From Acidobacteriota bacterium (GTDB taxonomy: Bacteria; Acidobacteriota; Terriglobia; Acidiferrales; UBA7541): DNA of 35,623 nucleotides. Within the stretch, counting starts at the first letter, position 1; every line of letters starts with the position of its first letter. Below, piece after piece: positions 26,631-34,843 of the stretch. A program made the position numbers and the translations under genes. The DNA lies in NCBI GenBank assembly GCA_003154775.1, contig PMES01000100.1, forward strand, positions 12,104 through 47,726, read 5' to 3'. The notes under the pieces are model-generated. The model searched no databases and was not told where the DNA came from. It saw nothing but the letters and a program-made list of their open reading frames with translations.

Positions 26631-27818
26631 ATGTCTGAAATTGTCATTGTCGGCGGTGGCCCTTCCGGCGCGATGTGCGGAGAGCAACTTGCGCGCGCCG
26701 GCCATTCCGTCCAAATTTTCGATGAACACCTCGCCTGGGAGAAGCCCTGCGGGGGAGGTCTCACCTACAAAGCTACGCAGTGCTATCCATTCCTACTGGA
26801 TAATGCGCATCCAAAAAAGCTTATTCACCACGTCGAAATCATCAGCGCCGAAAATCACCGCGCCAAGCTCGACCTCCAGCATCCCATCGTCATCTATTCA
26901 CGCACCGTCTTGAATGGCCTGCTCCTCGATCGCGCTCGCGAGGCCGGTTGCCAGGTTCACGGCTCCCGCGTCCACGAAGTGGATACCACCTCCGACAAGC
27001 CGCGCTACTCCATTGATGGCCAGTGGCGCGCCGCCGATTTCCTGGTCCTGGCCGCCGGCGCCCGCAACCAGTTTCTGCCCGGCACGCGTGCGTTGCAGCG
27101 CGATGAGCTCGAGATGACCCAGGGCTACTTCGTGCCGCAAACCTCCGAGGAAATCATCATCAAGTTTCTTCCCGATTTCGAGGGCTACATCTGGTCCTTC
27201 CCCCGCTCCGACCACCTCTCGCTCGGCATTTGCGGCAGCATGAGCGCGCACACCAGCAGCGAACTTCGCGCGCATCTCCATGCTTTTGCGGCCTCCGAGA
27301 AATTCGCCACCGAATCCGCCAAGTTCTACAGCCACGTCCTGCCTTCGCCCCGGGTGCGCACCTTCTCCGATCGCCGCGTCATCGGCAGAAATTGGGCGCT
27401 CATAGGGGACGCCGCCGCCTGGGTTGATCCCCTCACCGGCGAAGGCCTTTTCTACGCCATGCGCTCTGGCGAACTCCTTGGCAAGTCCCTCGCCGAAGGC
27501 TGCCCCGAAAAATATCCCGCGCGCGTCAAAGCCTCCTTCTCCGCGGAACTCGAATTCGCCGCGCGCATCGTTCGCCGCTTCTACCGTGGATCGTTCCTCG
27601 GCTGCGCCGTCACCACGCGCATGGTGCAATTCCTCCAGCGCAACGCCGTATTCCGCCAACTTTTCTCCGATCTATTCTGCGGCACGCAGGACTACACCAC
27701 GCTCAAGCAGCGCGTCCTCGGTCATCTCGGCGGCACGCTCAGCCAGTTCGTCGCCAGCGTCCTCAATTTCGATCGCCCCCCCTCCAAACTCCCCACCGTC
27801 ACCCCCGCCGCCGATTAA
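26631..27818 (+). CDS. FAD-dependent oxidoreductase, geranylgeranyl reductase family
   Basis: 395 aa. N-terminal FAD Rossmann motif IVIVGGGPSGAMCGEQLARAG, followed by WEKPCGGGLTYKA, the PxxCGGG signature (Cys40) of geranylgeranyl reductases, and GDAAAWVDPLTGEGLFYAM (second FAD contact, about 262-280). Members reduce isoprenoid chains of lipids, quinones or chlorophyll, or oxidise small substrates in secondary metabolism. The C-terminal region (LEFAARIVRRFYRGSFLG) matches the family layout. It follows the membrane hydrolase by 89 bp on the same strand, so a shared role in lipid modification is possible but unproven. Confidence 0.87.
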   Translation: MSEIVIVGGGPSGAMCGEQLARAGHSVQIFDEHLAWEKPCGGGLTYKATQCYPFLLDNAHPKKLIHHVEIISAENHRAKLDLQHPIVIYSRTVLNGLLLDRAREAGCQVHGSRVHEVDTTSDKPRYSIDGQWRAADFLVLAAGARNQFLPGTRALQRDELEMTQGYFVPQTSEEIIIKFLPDFEGYIWSFPRSDHLSLGICGSMSAHTSSELRAHLHAFAASEKFATESAKFYSHVLPSPRVRTFSDRRVIGRNWALIGDAAAWVDPLTGEGLFYAMRSGELLGKSLAEGCPEKYPARVKASFSAELEFAARIVRRFYRGSFLGCAVTTRMVQFLQRNAVFRQLFSDLFCGTQDYTTLKQRVLGHLGGTLSQFVASVLNFDRPPSKLPTVTPAAD

Positions 27819-27832
27819 TCCGCCTCTCCTTT

Positions 27833-27866
27833 GTAGTGGCCGATCTTTAGATCGGTTCTTGGGTTT
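27833..27866 (+). repeat. REP-like hairpin, GTAG foot, swapped stem
   Basis: GTAG (27833-27836), TGG, stem CCGATC/GATCGG with loop TTTA, then TTCTTGGGTTT. The 3' flank is that of family A while the stem is unrelated to it. It sits 14 bp after the flavoprotein stop codon. Confidence 0.6.
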
Positions 27867-27996
27867 CGCCTTGTTATGTGCGGGTCAACCATCGCTGGAC
27901 CCCACATCGGCAACACACGTACACACGCTTGCCGCAAGGAAACACTCGTTTCTCCCAAACGGCCACCGATTCAGCTGTTCATTGAAAAAAATCCGT

Positions 27997-29208
27997 CTAT
28001 TCCAGCACTTTGCGGATGCGCTCAAACGCCCAATCGATCTCTTCGCGCTGGATCACCAGCGGCGGCGCGATGCGGATGATATGGCTGTGCGTTTCCTTGC
28101 ACAGGATGCCCTCTTCCTTCAGCGCCTCGCAGTACTTTCTCGCCTCGGTCGTCAGCTCGATCCCGATCCACAGCCCCCGCCCGCGTACCTCTTTCACTAC
28201 TGGGCTGCGCAACGTCCGCAATTTCTCCAGGAAATACGCGCCCAGCTCCGCCGACCGCTCCACCAGTTTCTCTTCGATCAGCACTCGCAGCGACGCCCGC
28301 GCCACCGCGCACCCCAGTGGATTCCCGCCAAACGTGCTTCCGTGATCGCCCGGCCCGAATACGCCCAGAATCTCCTTCGACGCCAGCACCGCCGACACCG
28401 GGTAATACCCTCCGGCCAATGCCTTCCCGATAATCAGCACATCTGGCCGGATGCCTTCATGCATGTACGCGAACAATTTCCCCGTGCGGCCCAGCCCGGA
28501 TTGAATCTCATCCACCATCAGCAGGACACGCTTCTCCCGGCAGATCGCCGCCGCCTCGCGCAAAAACCCATCCGGCGGAATCACGATCCCCGCCTCGCCC
28601 TGAATCGGTTCCACCAGGAACGCGCAGGTGTTCGGCGTAATCGCCGCGCGCAACGCTTTCGCATCGCCAAACGGGATGATCCGGAATCCCGGCGTGAACG
28701 GCCCGAATCCCTCGCGGTACTGCTCGTCGCTTGAAAAACTCACCACCGTCACGGTCCGCCCGTGAAAATTCCCCGCGCAGACGATGATCTCCGCCTGCCC
28801 TGCCGCAATTCCCTTCTTCGTGTAGCCCCACTTCCGAGCCGCCTTCACCGCCGTTTCCACGGCCTCCGCACCCGAATTCATCAGCAGCGTCATTTCCATG
28901 CCCGTCAGGTCGTGCAGCTCCTTGTACAGCAGCGGCAATTGCGCATTGCGAAACGCCCGCGAAGTCAGCGTCACCTTCTTCGCCTGCTCTACTAGCGCTT
29001 CCAGAATCCGCGGGTGGCAATGCCCCTGGTTCACCGCAGAATACGCCGCCAGGCAGTCCAGGTAGCGTTTCCCTTCCACGTCATACACCCACGCCCCCGC
29101 CGCCCGCTCAATCACCACGTCCAGCGGGTGGTAGTTGTGCGCTCCGTACGCCTCTTCCAGCGCAATAAGCTCTTTCGTTCCTAGCAGTTGGTCTTCCGTG
29201 ATTGGCAT
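27997..29208 (-). CDS. rocD: Ornithine--oxo-acid aminotransferase
   Basis: PLP-dependent class III aminotransferase that converts ornithine and 2-oxoglutarate to glutamate semialdehyde and glutamate in arginine/ornithine breakdown. 403 aa, normal length. N-terminal [20 protein letters not shown] and [14 protein letters not shown] are strongly characteristic of RocD. PLP contacts: [11 protein letters not shown] (phosphate-binding Gly-Ala), [13 protein letters not shown] (Asp233) and [14 protein letters not shown] with the Schiff-base Lys262. Start ATG 29208, with AAGGTGAG just upstream. Acetylornithine aminotransferase is a less likely alternative. Confidence 0.93.
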   Translation of the reverse strand: MPITEDQLLGTKELIALEEAYGAHNYHPLDVVIERAAGAWVYDVEGKRYLDCLAAYSAVNQGHCHPRILEALVEQAKKVTLTSRAFRNAQLPLLYKELHDLTGMEMTLLMNSGAEAVETAVKAARKWGYTKKGIAAGQAEIIVCAGNFHGRTVTVVSFSSDEQYREGFGPFTPGFRIIPFGDAKALRAAITPNTCAFLVEPIQGEAGIVIPPDGFLREAAAICREKRVLLMVDEIQSGLGRTGKLFAYMHEGIRPDVLIIGKALAGGYYPVSAVLASKEILGVFGPGDHGSTFGGNPLGCAVARASLRVLIEEKLVERSAELGAYFLEKLRTLRSPVVKEVRGRGLWIGIELTTEARKYCEALKEEGILCKETHSHIIRIAPPLVIQREEIDWAFERIRKVLE

Positions 29209-29827
29209 GGTCTCACCTTAGTTCGCCCCGCGAGCCGCACAAGGACTGCCCGGACCTCAGCCCTTTCCAGGAGCATCCTGGCCTTCTGATTGTAGCGACC
29301 GTACAAATCCTCCCGCAATCGCCTGGGCGGGAGGGCGGCACCTACGGTGCGGTAGCACTGTGCGCCGCGCGGAGGGGTCACCCAAAGCATGGCACCCGCC
29401 TCCTCTTTCCGCAACACCAGTTGCCCCAACGCCAACCTCCATTTTGGCCGCTTTTCCCCGGACCCGCTTTGTCCTTCTTGTGCACGGCCCGTCCTTTTTA
29501 CCCAGAGCAACGTGAAGGGCTGAGGCGGGCCGCCAATTCAAACACTCCTGGACTCAATCTCTAGCCCCCCGACCGGAGCGGCCCGACCTACCCCTCCACC
29601 CCACACCCGCGTTTGCTTCCTTCAGCCTTCCTCCCAAATTGTCATTCCGACCGGAGCGGCCCCGACCACGCGTGGCATAGCAGTTGCGCATGACTGCCGT
29701 GAACCCGACCGACTGGAGCCGGGACTCAGCGGAGGTAGAGCGTGCACACGCCGGGTTTGCATGTGGGGCTTGCGTTCCTCTTCGCTTTAAACTTACAACT
29801 TATAACTGAATACTTAGACCTTTTTTC
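29209..29827. repeat. 600-bp gap with REP-like elements, E and D modules
   Basis: No convincing gene on either strand; the open frames are low-complexity. Visible: a GTAG-footed long hairpin (29292-29348), an E element TGTCATTCCGACCGGAGCGG (29640-29659), a decayed GTGG hairpin (29672-29700), and a D module AAACTTACAACTTATAACTG (29788-29807) next to the nitroreductase stop. Confidence 0.6.
29292..29348 (+). repeat. Long REP-like hairpin, GTAG foot
   Basis: GTAG at 29292-29295. Outer arms ACCGT (29298-29302) and ACGGT (29344-29348); inner perfect 8-bp arms CCTCCCGC (29309-29316) and GCGGGAGG (29327-29334). An imperfect bulged palindrome with this foot is the classic REP shape. Confidence 0.55.
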
Positions 29828-30463
29828 CTACTTCTTCGGATATCCCACGGACTGCGCCAGGATAATCTTCTGCGTGGCCTTCAGCTTCAACGCCTTCCCT
29901 AGCGCCTCCCGGTCCACCGATGCCCTCACCACCGTCGCCAGCCCCTCCGATGCGCAATACAAGTACACGTTCTGGGCGATGAATCCCGTGTCCGCACCCG
30001 TGTACAGTTCCTTCCCACCCGCATCTCCTCCCACCTTCGTCAAGTCCGCCACATACACCAGGTTCACTGGGGCCGTCGCCACGAACGGCTGCGTCCCCGC
30101 CAGTCCCCGCAAATCTTCCTTCGCCACAGGCTCCAGCCGGTTCTTCGCCGCGTCATACACATATGTCCCGTCCGCCGTTACCACGTAGATCTCAATCTCC
30201 TGCCAGTTCATTGCCGAAGGCGCCGTCCTTCTCCCGTCCGCACGATTCACCCCAAATCCCGCCCACAACAAATTCGCCAGCACCTGCGCCGGCAATTTCT
30301 CCCCGCTGAATTCCCGCGTGCTCTTCCTCTCTTTCAGCGCCTGCATCAGCGGTCGCCCGCCATCCGTTTGCGGCGCCGGCAGAATCACCGGTTTCAGCTC
30401 CTGCGCCCCCACCGCCGTCCCCAGCATCGCCGCCAAAAACCACACCAATCCTTGCTTGTTCAT
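29828..30463 (-). CDS. Exported nitroreductase-family (SagB/ThcOx-type) flavoprotein
   Basis: 211 aa from ATG 30463 (AGAGAGG 6 nt upstream). Residues 1-20 form a signal peptide (MNKQGLVWFLAAMLGTAVGAQ). The FMN-binding fold is indicated by LKERKSTREFSGEKLPAQVLANLLWAGFGVNR, RTAPSAMNWQEIEIYVV and GFIAQNVYLYCASEGLATVVRA, the usual sequence of SagB/thiazole-oxidase-like nitroreductases. Such enzymes oxidise azoline rings in peptides or reduce nitro groups and quinones; no azoline peptide or cyclodehydratase gene is nearby, so the role is open. An in-frame extension to 30526 lacks support. Confidence 0.87.
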   Translation of the reverse strand: MNKQGLVWFLAAMLGTAVGAQELKPVILPAPQTDGGRPLMQALKERKSTREFSGEKLPAQVLANLLWAGFGVNRADGRRTAPSAMNWQEIEIYVVTADGTYVYDAAKNRLEPVAKEDLRGLAGTQPFVATAPVNLVYVADLTKVGGDAGGKELYTGADTGFIAQNVYLYCASEGLATVVRASVDREALGKALKLKATQKIILAQSVGYPKK

Positions 30464-30919
30464 GGAATGCCTCTCTTCCTCTGCACCATAATTCCCTTGC
30501 TCCGCCGCCGCAAGTCCACCCGGCACACGCTTCAGCCCGCCTGCACCCGCTGCTTCACATCGTTCGCCGGCAGGTGAACCACCCTCCGCCCTCGCCCGCC
30601 AATGCCGCTTCCGCAGCCTTTCCGCCTCTCCCTATTCGCTTTTGCCTCGTTTCCTCTCATCCGGCAATACCGGCGTGAGTTCCAAGCCGTCAAAGGTCCT
30701 CGAGTGCCGCCAGATAATCCCTCGGTGGGCGCGCCCAAGCGAACGATTGTAGAAGTTTTCTCGCTGGGGTTCTGTCAAGTTTGTCACAGGCTGAGGCCCC
30801 GGCTGGGTTTTGTCTGGAGGAGGATTCGCGGCCCTGGGGGGACTTATTCGGTATCGTTCGTGGAAGAAGCACGGCTCATGCGCGGTTCAACACCATCCAT
30901 TCACTGCTACAATATTCCC
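30464..30919. other. Gap with no recognisable gene
   Basis: 455 bp. Several short open frames on both strands have no clear family, ribosome site or coding bias. The last part holds a -10-like TACAAT before the small membrane protein. Nothing else recognised. Confidence 0.4.
30908..30913 (+). promoter_or_regulatory. Putative -10 element of a leaderless transcript
   Basis: TACAAT lies 6 nt before the ATG at 30920, so transcription would start at or next to the start codon. The -35 region is poor. Confidence 0.4.
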
Positions 30920-31063
30920 ATGCAGCGCAAAGTCTTTTGGATGACCTTTGCGGTCGTTGGTCTCATCGCCGACGTGGCCCTGCCATTTTGGTGGGCCCTC
31001 GTCGCCACGGTCCCTATTGGCATGGCCAGTTGGTGGATCGCCTACCGCAGCGAGTGGTTTTAG
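30920..31063 (+). CDS. 47-aa small membrane protein
   Basis: MQRKVFWMTFAVVGLIADVA opens a protein with one or two short hydrophobic helices (about 5-20 and 21-40) and aromatic-rich membrane borders (PFWWALVATVPIG, SWWIAYRSEWF). No Shine-Dalgarno is present; TACAAT 6 nt upstream suggests a leaderless mRNA. I do not know the family. The regular alternation of hydrophobic and Trp-rich stretches and the clean stop support real coding, but the length makes this uncertain. Confidence 0.5.
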   Translation: MQRKVFWMTFAVVGLIADVALPFWWALVATVPIGMASWWIAYRSEWF

Positions 31064-31477
31064 CGATAATTCGTCAGTCGGAAACTGGCGCAGGTTCAGA
31101 TACCCGCTGTGGACAAGGTTTACCAGCTAATGGACCCAAGGCCTGGCAAGCGCATAAACCGGACAACTGCTTTTCCCTCCCCGGTCAGTTCAAACTGCAG
31201 ATGAGACCTTCCTTGGCGTGCCAGGGAGGGCCAGAGGTGCTGGCTCAAAGGTACCAGCGCCTACGCAGTTTTTTCGGTACTGGCCCTCTATTTCCAAGGC
31301 AGCGTGCAACGCCTAACATCAACCTAGATGTAGGATTGCTTAGCAGTGGTCACACCGATACTATCGCTGATCTTCTTCGCAACGGTGTACCTGCGCGTTA
31401 CGAATTGGAAACCAACGGAGACCACGGAGTTTTAGAAATTCGGGCCAAATCATCCGACTCAAGGGCTGCCAACCGCC
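31064..31477. other. Gap with no recognisable gene
   Basis: 414 bp between the small membrane protein and the PilZ gene. Lower GC than the surroundings; short open frames only, none with a family I recognise. No hairpin or repeat module stands out. Confidence 0.4.
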
Positions 31478-31879
31478 ATGGGAATAGTGCATTTCCGCAG
31501 GATCGAACGCCGTCGCACCGCTCGAGTAGTGTTGTGTGTGGACCTCATTGTACACGGCCAGACGCAGAGCAACGGGACGTTTAAGGTCGAGGCACGCACC
31601 CTTTCCGTCAGCGGGCACGGCGGGCTGATGGTGCTGGAGCCCGAGGTAACGATTGGGCAAAAGCTGACGCTGATTAACACCAACGCCGGGCTGAAGGCGG
31701 AGTGCAAGGTGGTGTCCGCGAAGCTTATGCGTGATGGCAAGAAAAATGTCGCATTCGAGTTTACGTCGAACGAACTCAATTTCTGGAAGATGTGGTTCCC
31801 GGTGGCAGGGGCAAAGCCCGTTCGCCGAACTGTCCAAGCATCGTTTACGCCGCTTCCTGCCACAAAGATGGCACGCTAA
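31478..31879 (+). CDS. PilZ-domain protein
   Basis: 133 aa. A PilZ-like beta-barrel is suggested by RIERRRTARVVLCVDLIV (an RxxxR pattern at Arg12/Arg16), TLSVSGHGGLMVLEPEV, GQKLTLIN and KNVAFEFTS. The second c-di-GMP motif, normally (D/N)xSxxG, reads T41-L-S43-V-S-G46, so the Asp/Asn is replaced by Thr and binding is uncertain. Likely a cytoplasmic regulator or degenerate sensor. Codon use is less C-biased than in the left half of the window. No partner gene is adjacent. Confidence 0.75.
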   Translation: MGIVHFRRIERRRTARVVLCVDLIVHGQTQSNGTFKVEARTLSVSGHGGLMVLEPEVTIGQKLTLINTNAGLKAECKVVSAKLMRDGKKNVAFEFTSNELNFWKMWFPVAGAKPVRRTVQASFTPLPATKMAR

Positions 31880-32219
31880 GCCGACATCCCCAACGGCTGA
31901 ACTAGGAGGGCGCCCCACCCGCATGCTTGGAGGGCGGCGCCTGGATTTCTCTTCTTCTTAAACTTACAACTTATAACTGAAAACTTAGAACTCTAACGGA
32001 TGGCTCCGGCTTAAAGTCCCCGTCCCGTCTTTCCCCTGCAATTTTTCCTGGATTCTGTCACAGTATTAGCCCTGCGACCCCCAAAGTGGCAATTTTGAAA
32101 AGTGTTCAATATTGACCGGACAGCCGGGACGCCAATCTTTTAGGCCAGACCGCTAGCCCTGAGGTCGCGGCCCGCTCTGATTGGCAACGAAGAAGCGCCC
32201 TGTAAATGGAGAAAAGCCG
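31880..32219. other. Gap with D module and a small palindrome
   Basis: 340 bp. Holds a D module (AAACTTACAACTTATAACTG, 31961-31980), an AT-rich stretch and the perfect 10-bp palindrome TCAATATTGA (32106-32115) about 105 bp before the radical SAM start, which could be an operator. No gene seen. Confidence 0.45.
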
Positions 32220-33794
32220 ATGCGGATTTTGCTTTACAACCCTGACAACGGGGTCACACGCAACTTCATGCCACATCTCTGGATGTTTCTCCTCCAGGCG
32301 CTCACGCCCCCGGGCCACGAAGTAGTCTTGATTGACGGCAACGCGCAACCCATGGATGAAGCCGGCATCGCCCGATTCGTCCAGGAACAAGACATCGCAC
32401 TCGTCGGGATCGGCGCGATGACTCGCATGATCGCCAAGGCCTACCGCATGGCCGACGCCATCCGCGCCGTTGGGGTACCCGTCGTGATGGGCGGTCCTCA
32501 CGTCACGGAAGAGTCTGACGAAGCCCTCGGCCGCAACGGCGGCCCGCGCCATGCCGATGCCGTGGCTCTCGGTGAAGCCGATGAAACTTGGCCAAAGATC
32601 GTCGCGGATGCCGCACGCGGCACGCTCAAGGAAATCTACGCCCCTGTGGATGACTTCGGCCAGGAGCGCAAACCCGCCCTCCAGCAATATCCCTCGATCC
32701 CGTGGGACAAAATGGATCTCGCCCAATTCAACTTGGTTCCGAAGATGGCCAAGCGCTCCCTCCAGCGCATCGGTGAGGGCTGGGGCACATTTCGCATCAT
32801 TCCTATCGAGTCGGGACGTGGCTGCCCTTATGGGTGCGAGTTCTGCACGGTAACCGGCTTCTTCGGCGATGCCATCCGCTTTCGCACCAACGAAAGCGTG
32901 GTGAGTGAACTGCTCCTCCTGAAAGCCCGCGCGAGAAGCGAACGCGGCCAGATGGCCGTCTTCTTCATCGACGATAATTTCGCCATCAACATCAAACGCA
33001 CCAAATCGCTCCTGCGCGATATCATCGCCGCCGGCGCCCAGGTGCACTGGGTCGCCCAGATCAGCGCCAATCTTCTGCGAGACACCGAACTCGTGGACCT
33101 CATCGCCGACTCAGGGGGCAAATGGATCTTCATCGGCATGGAGTCCATTGATCCCGCAAACCTGGCCGGCGTTAACAAGGGCTTCAACAAGCCGGACGAA
33201 TACGCCGCCGTTCTCGAAAGGCTTGCCCTGCGCAACGTCTATGCCATCACCTCCTTCATTTTTGGGATGGACAACGACACGCCTGGAGTCGCGGACCGCA
33301 CGCTGAACGAGATTCGCACTTGGCCGCCGGGGCTCCCCATCTTTGGCTTGCTCACGCCTTTACCCGCCACCCCGCTTTACAAAAGGCTGCTCGCCGCCGG
33401 GCGATTGACGCGCCCCAAGCACTGGCAGGAGTTCATACCGTTTGCCATGGCCCACACGCCCCTGAAGATGACCATCGAGGAAGCGCACGCGGAAGTGAAG
33501 CATGGCTGGGACCATTCCTACAGCCCGGAAGCCATGGCCCACGCCGTCGGTTCGCTCAAGGACCAGCCTCTGGGCTATCGCATCAACATCTTCATCGCTC
33601 GCATGTGTTTCCGGGGAATCTACTTCCGGCAGAGTGGTTCTTCCGCATGGCTGAAACTCATCTACCAAAATCGCCGCACCATTTTCGGCCTGTTCCGCGA
33701 AGGCTTCTCCACCTGGCTCACCCGCCCCGCTCCTGACGGCCGCTCAGCCCTGGCGATAAGCCCAAAGCCAACTCTAGGCGCCCCGCCCTCGTAA
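32220..33794 (+). CDS. B12-binding-domain radical SAM protein
   Basis: 524 aa from ATG 32220 (GGAG 8 nt upstream; a TTG at 32181 is less likely). Residues 1-140 are a cobalamin-binding-like Rossmann domain (MRILLYNPDNG, ALVGIGAMTRMIAKAYRMAD, VVMGGPHVTEESDEAL) without DxHxxG, as is usual for this radical SAM class. The radical SAM core begins with ESGRGCPYGCEFCTVTGFFG: Cys202-x3-Cys206-x2-Cys209 hold the 4Fe-4S cluster. The C-terminal region (about 400-524) has YRINIFIARMCFRGIYFRQSGSSAWLKL, amphipathic and possibly membrane-associated. Enzymes of this type methylate or cyclise or couple unactivated carbons (hopanoids, Mg-porphyrin, lipids). The exact reaction is unknown. Confidence 0.85.
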   Translation: MRILLYNPDNGVTRNFMPHLWMFLLQALTPPGHEVVLIDGNAQPMDEAGIARFVQEQDIALVGIGAMTRMIAKAYRMADAIRAVGVPVVMGGPHVTEESDEALGRNGGPRHADAVALGEADETWPKIVADAARGTLKEIYAPVDDFGQERKPALQQYPSIPWDKMDLAQFNLVPKMAKRSLQRIGEGWGTFRIIPIESGRGCPYGCEFCTVTGFFGDAIRFRTNESVVSELLLLKARARSERGQMAVFFIDDNFAINIKRTKSLLRDIIAAGAQVHWVAQISANLLRDTELVDLIADSGGKWIFIGMESIDPANLAGVNKGFNKPDEYAAVLERLALRNVYAITSFIFGMDNDTPGVADRTLNEIRTWPPGLPIFGLLTPLPATPLYKRLLAAGRLTRPKHWQEFIPFAMAHTPLKMTIEEAHAEVKHGWDHSYSPEAMAHAVGSLKDQPLGYRINIFIARMCFRGIYFRQSGSSAWLKLIYQNRRTIFGLFREGFSTWLTRPAPDGRSALAISPKPTLGAPPS

Positions 33795-33990
33795 CCTGAA
33801 CACGGTTCTTCGCGCCGTCTTCTCAACCGGCCTGGGCGACCCTGCCCTCTTGTGTCTCGCCCCGCCAGCCATCCCGCTTCGGGAAGGAACTGTTGGCAAC
33901 GGAGTAACCCCCTCCCCCAGCCGTTTTTGTGAACAATAGCAAAACAAAGGGGATACGCGCGCAAAAGTGCGCAAGAATGTGAAAACAGGG

Positions 33991-34032
33991 GACTTAGAAA
34001 CTCGTTGTTTTGACTTAGAAACCCTTTGTTTT
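33991..34032 (+). repeat. Two 21-bp direct repeats
   Basis: GACTTAGAAAC-TCG-TTGTTTT (33991-34011) and GACTTAGAAAC-CCT-TTGTTTT (34012-34032) lie head to tail with two mismatches. They are downstream of the minus-strand promoter at 34120-34148. Confidence 0.75.
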
Positions 34033-34119
34033 GATATTGATGCGCACTGTTGGTGCAGCAAGTGATTGTGCTGGGGATCTGCGCAGCGCGGACGGGCTTG
34101 TGCCGAGTATTCGCGGTGC

Positions 34120-34148
34120 ATCGTACTACACTATTTACCAACTGTCAA
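34120..34148 (-). promoter_or_regulatory. Sigma70-type promoter with no gene downstream
   Basis: Read on the minus strand: perfect -35 TTGACA (34148-34143), 17-bp spacer, -10 TACGAT (34125-34120). Transcription would run toward lower coordinates through the AT-rich repeat region, where no ORF is convincing. Confidence 0.45.
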
Positions 34149-34255
34149 TAGCTATTGTGAGGTACTAGAGCCGGTGGGGAGTCTTCAGTGGTAAGTTTCC
34201 AGTTTTAAGTTTCGGAGAAGAGGAAAGAGAAAGACGAAGAATTACGCAGAGGTCG

Positions 34256-34292
34256 CCCCGCTCCGCCCCGAGATGCTCGGGGCGGAGCGGGG
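34256..34292 (-). repeat. 17-bp perfect inverted repeat inside an inverted C/F block
   Basis: Left arm CCCCGCTCCGCCCCGAG (34256-34272), loop ATG, right arm exactly complementary (34276-34292). On the minus strand it is led by GGCGTTTA and flanked by CTCTGTG text, so it corresponds to module F with a lengthened, changed stem. Confidence 0.75.
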
Positions 34293-34546
34293 TAAACGCC
34301 GGACACAGAGTTCGCAGAGAAGAGGGATCCAAGCGGGTGGCGCAGGCTTAACGCGCGGAGCCAACTCTGGGCGGCCTTCGCTCTTATCGAAGGTCACTCA
34401 CTTCTCTGCCTTTCATCACTCCCCAGTTATTTTCCAAGGTGGTATCCTGCCCATGCGTAACCCGAACCCAAGCCAAATCATGCGCCACCCGCCATCCATA
34501 GTTCTTCCCGAGCCCAACGTGCCGCCCACCCACCGGAACCCTGGTG

Positions 34547-34552
34547 TATAAT
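34547..34552 (+). promoter_or_regulatory. Consensus -10 element of the toxin-antitoxin operon
   Basis: TATAAT matches the consensus fully and lies 6 nt before the antitoxin ATG (34559), pointing to a leaderless mRNA. No -35 match is evident. Confidence 0.5.
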
Positions 34553-34558
34553 CATGCT

Positions 34559-34843
34559 ATGGCCAAGGATGTGATCCACATCTCGGAAGCGGAAGCGGCG
34601 AGCGACTTCGCCTCGCTCATGGCCTGAGTTCGCTCAGGCGCCGAGGTGGTCATCGAAGACAACGCGCGGCCCGTTGCCGTCGTTCGCCCCATCGCCGAGC
34701 CTTCCCTCCGTCTGCTCTCGGAATCACTTCGTCTCGCACGCACGCATGCGTCTTCCGCGACGCTTGATGGAGACTTCGGGCGCGATCTCGAAGAGATCGT
34801 CAACAGCCATCCCGAACCGCTCAACCCGCCCGCATGGGATTGA
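34559..34843 (+). pseudogene. vapB: Phd/YefM-like antitoxin with in-frame stop
   Basis: The frame starts MAKDVIHISEAEAASDFASL, meets a TGA at 34625-34627, and continues VRSGAEVVIEDNARPVAVV… to a stop at 34841-34843 that overlaps the toxin start by 10 bp. Family members have Arg at the position of the stop (…LLARVRAG…), so a CGA to TGA change is the simplest history. The DNA-binding N-terminal part is cut off after 22 codons; a GTG at 34646 could restart the C-terminal, toxin-neutralising half. Assignment to Phd/YefM rests on the EAxxDFAxLxxxVxxGxEVVI pattern; the pairing with a PIN toxin makes it VapB by role. Confidence 0.72.

Larger units (their letters stand above)
33795..34558. other. 764-bp gap: AT-rich region with direct repeats, promoter, inverted repeat block
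   Basis: No gene supported. Parts: 33900-34150 is AT-richer, with two 21-bp direct repeats (33991-34032) and a minus-strand promoter (34120-34148). 34190-34330 is a D-C-F-C block in reverse orientation, including a 17-bp perfect stem (34256-34292). The rest has nothing clear. Confidence 0.55.

Noticed and set aside
29181-29510. 109-codon minus-strand open frame upstream of rocD
   Set aside because: Low-complexity, crosses REP-like elements, has no ribosome site that stands out and no family match.
30781-31584. 267-codon open frame overlapping the small membrane protein and PilZ start
   Set aside because: No recognisable domain, mixed composition, and it overlaps the better supported PilZ start and the 47-aa gene in other frames.
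34303-34558. Short peptide gene (MRNPNPSQIMRH…) before the antitoxin
   Set aside because: No ribosome site, Pro/His-rich, no family; it lies in the leader region of the toxin-antitoxin locus.
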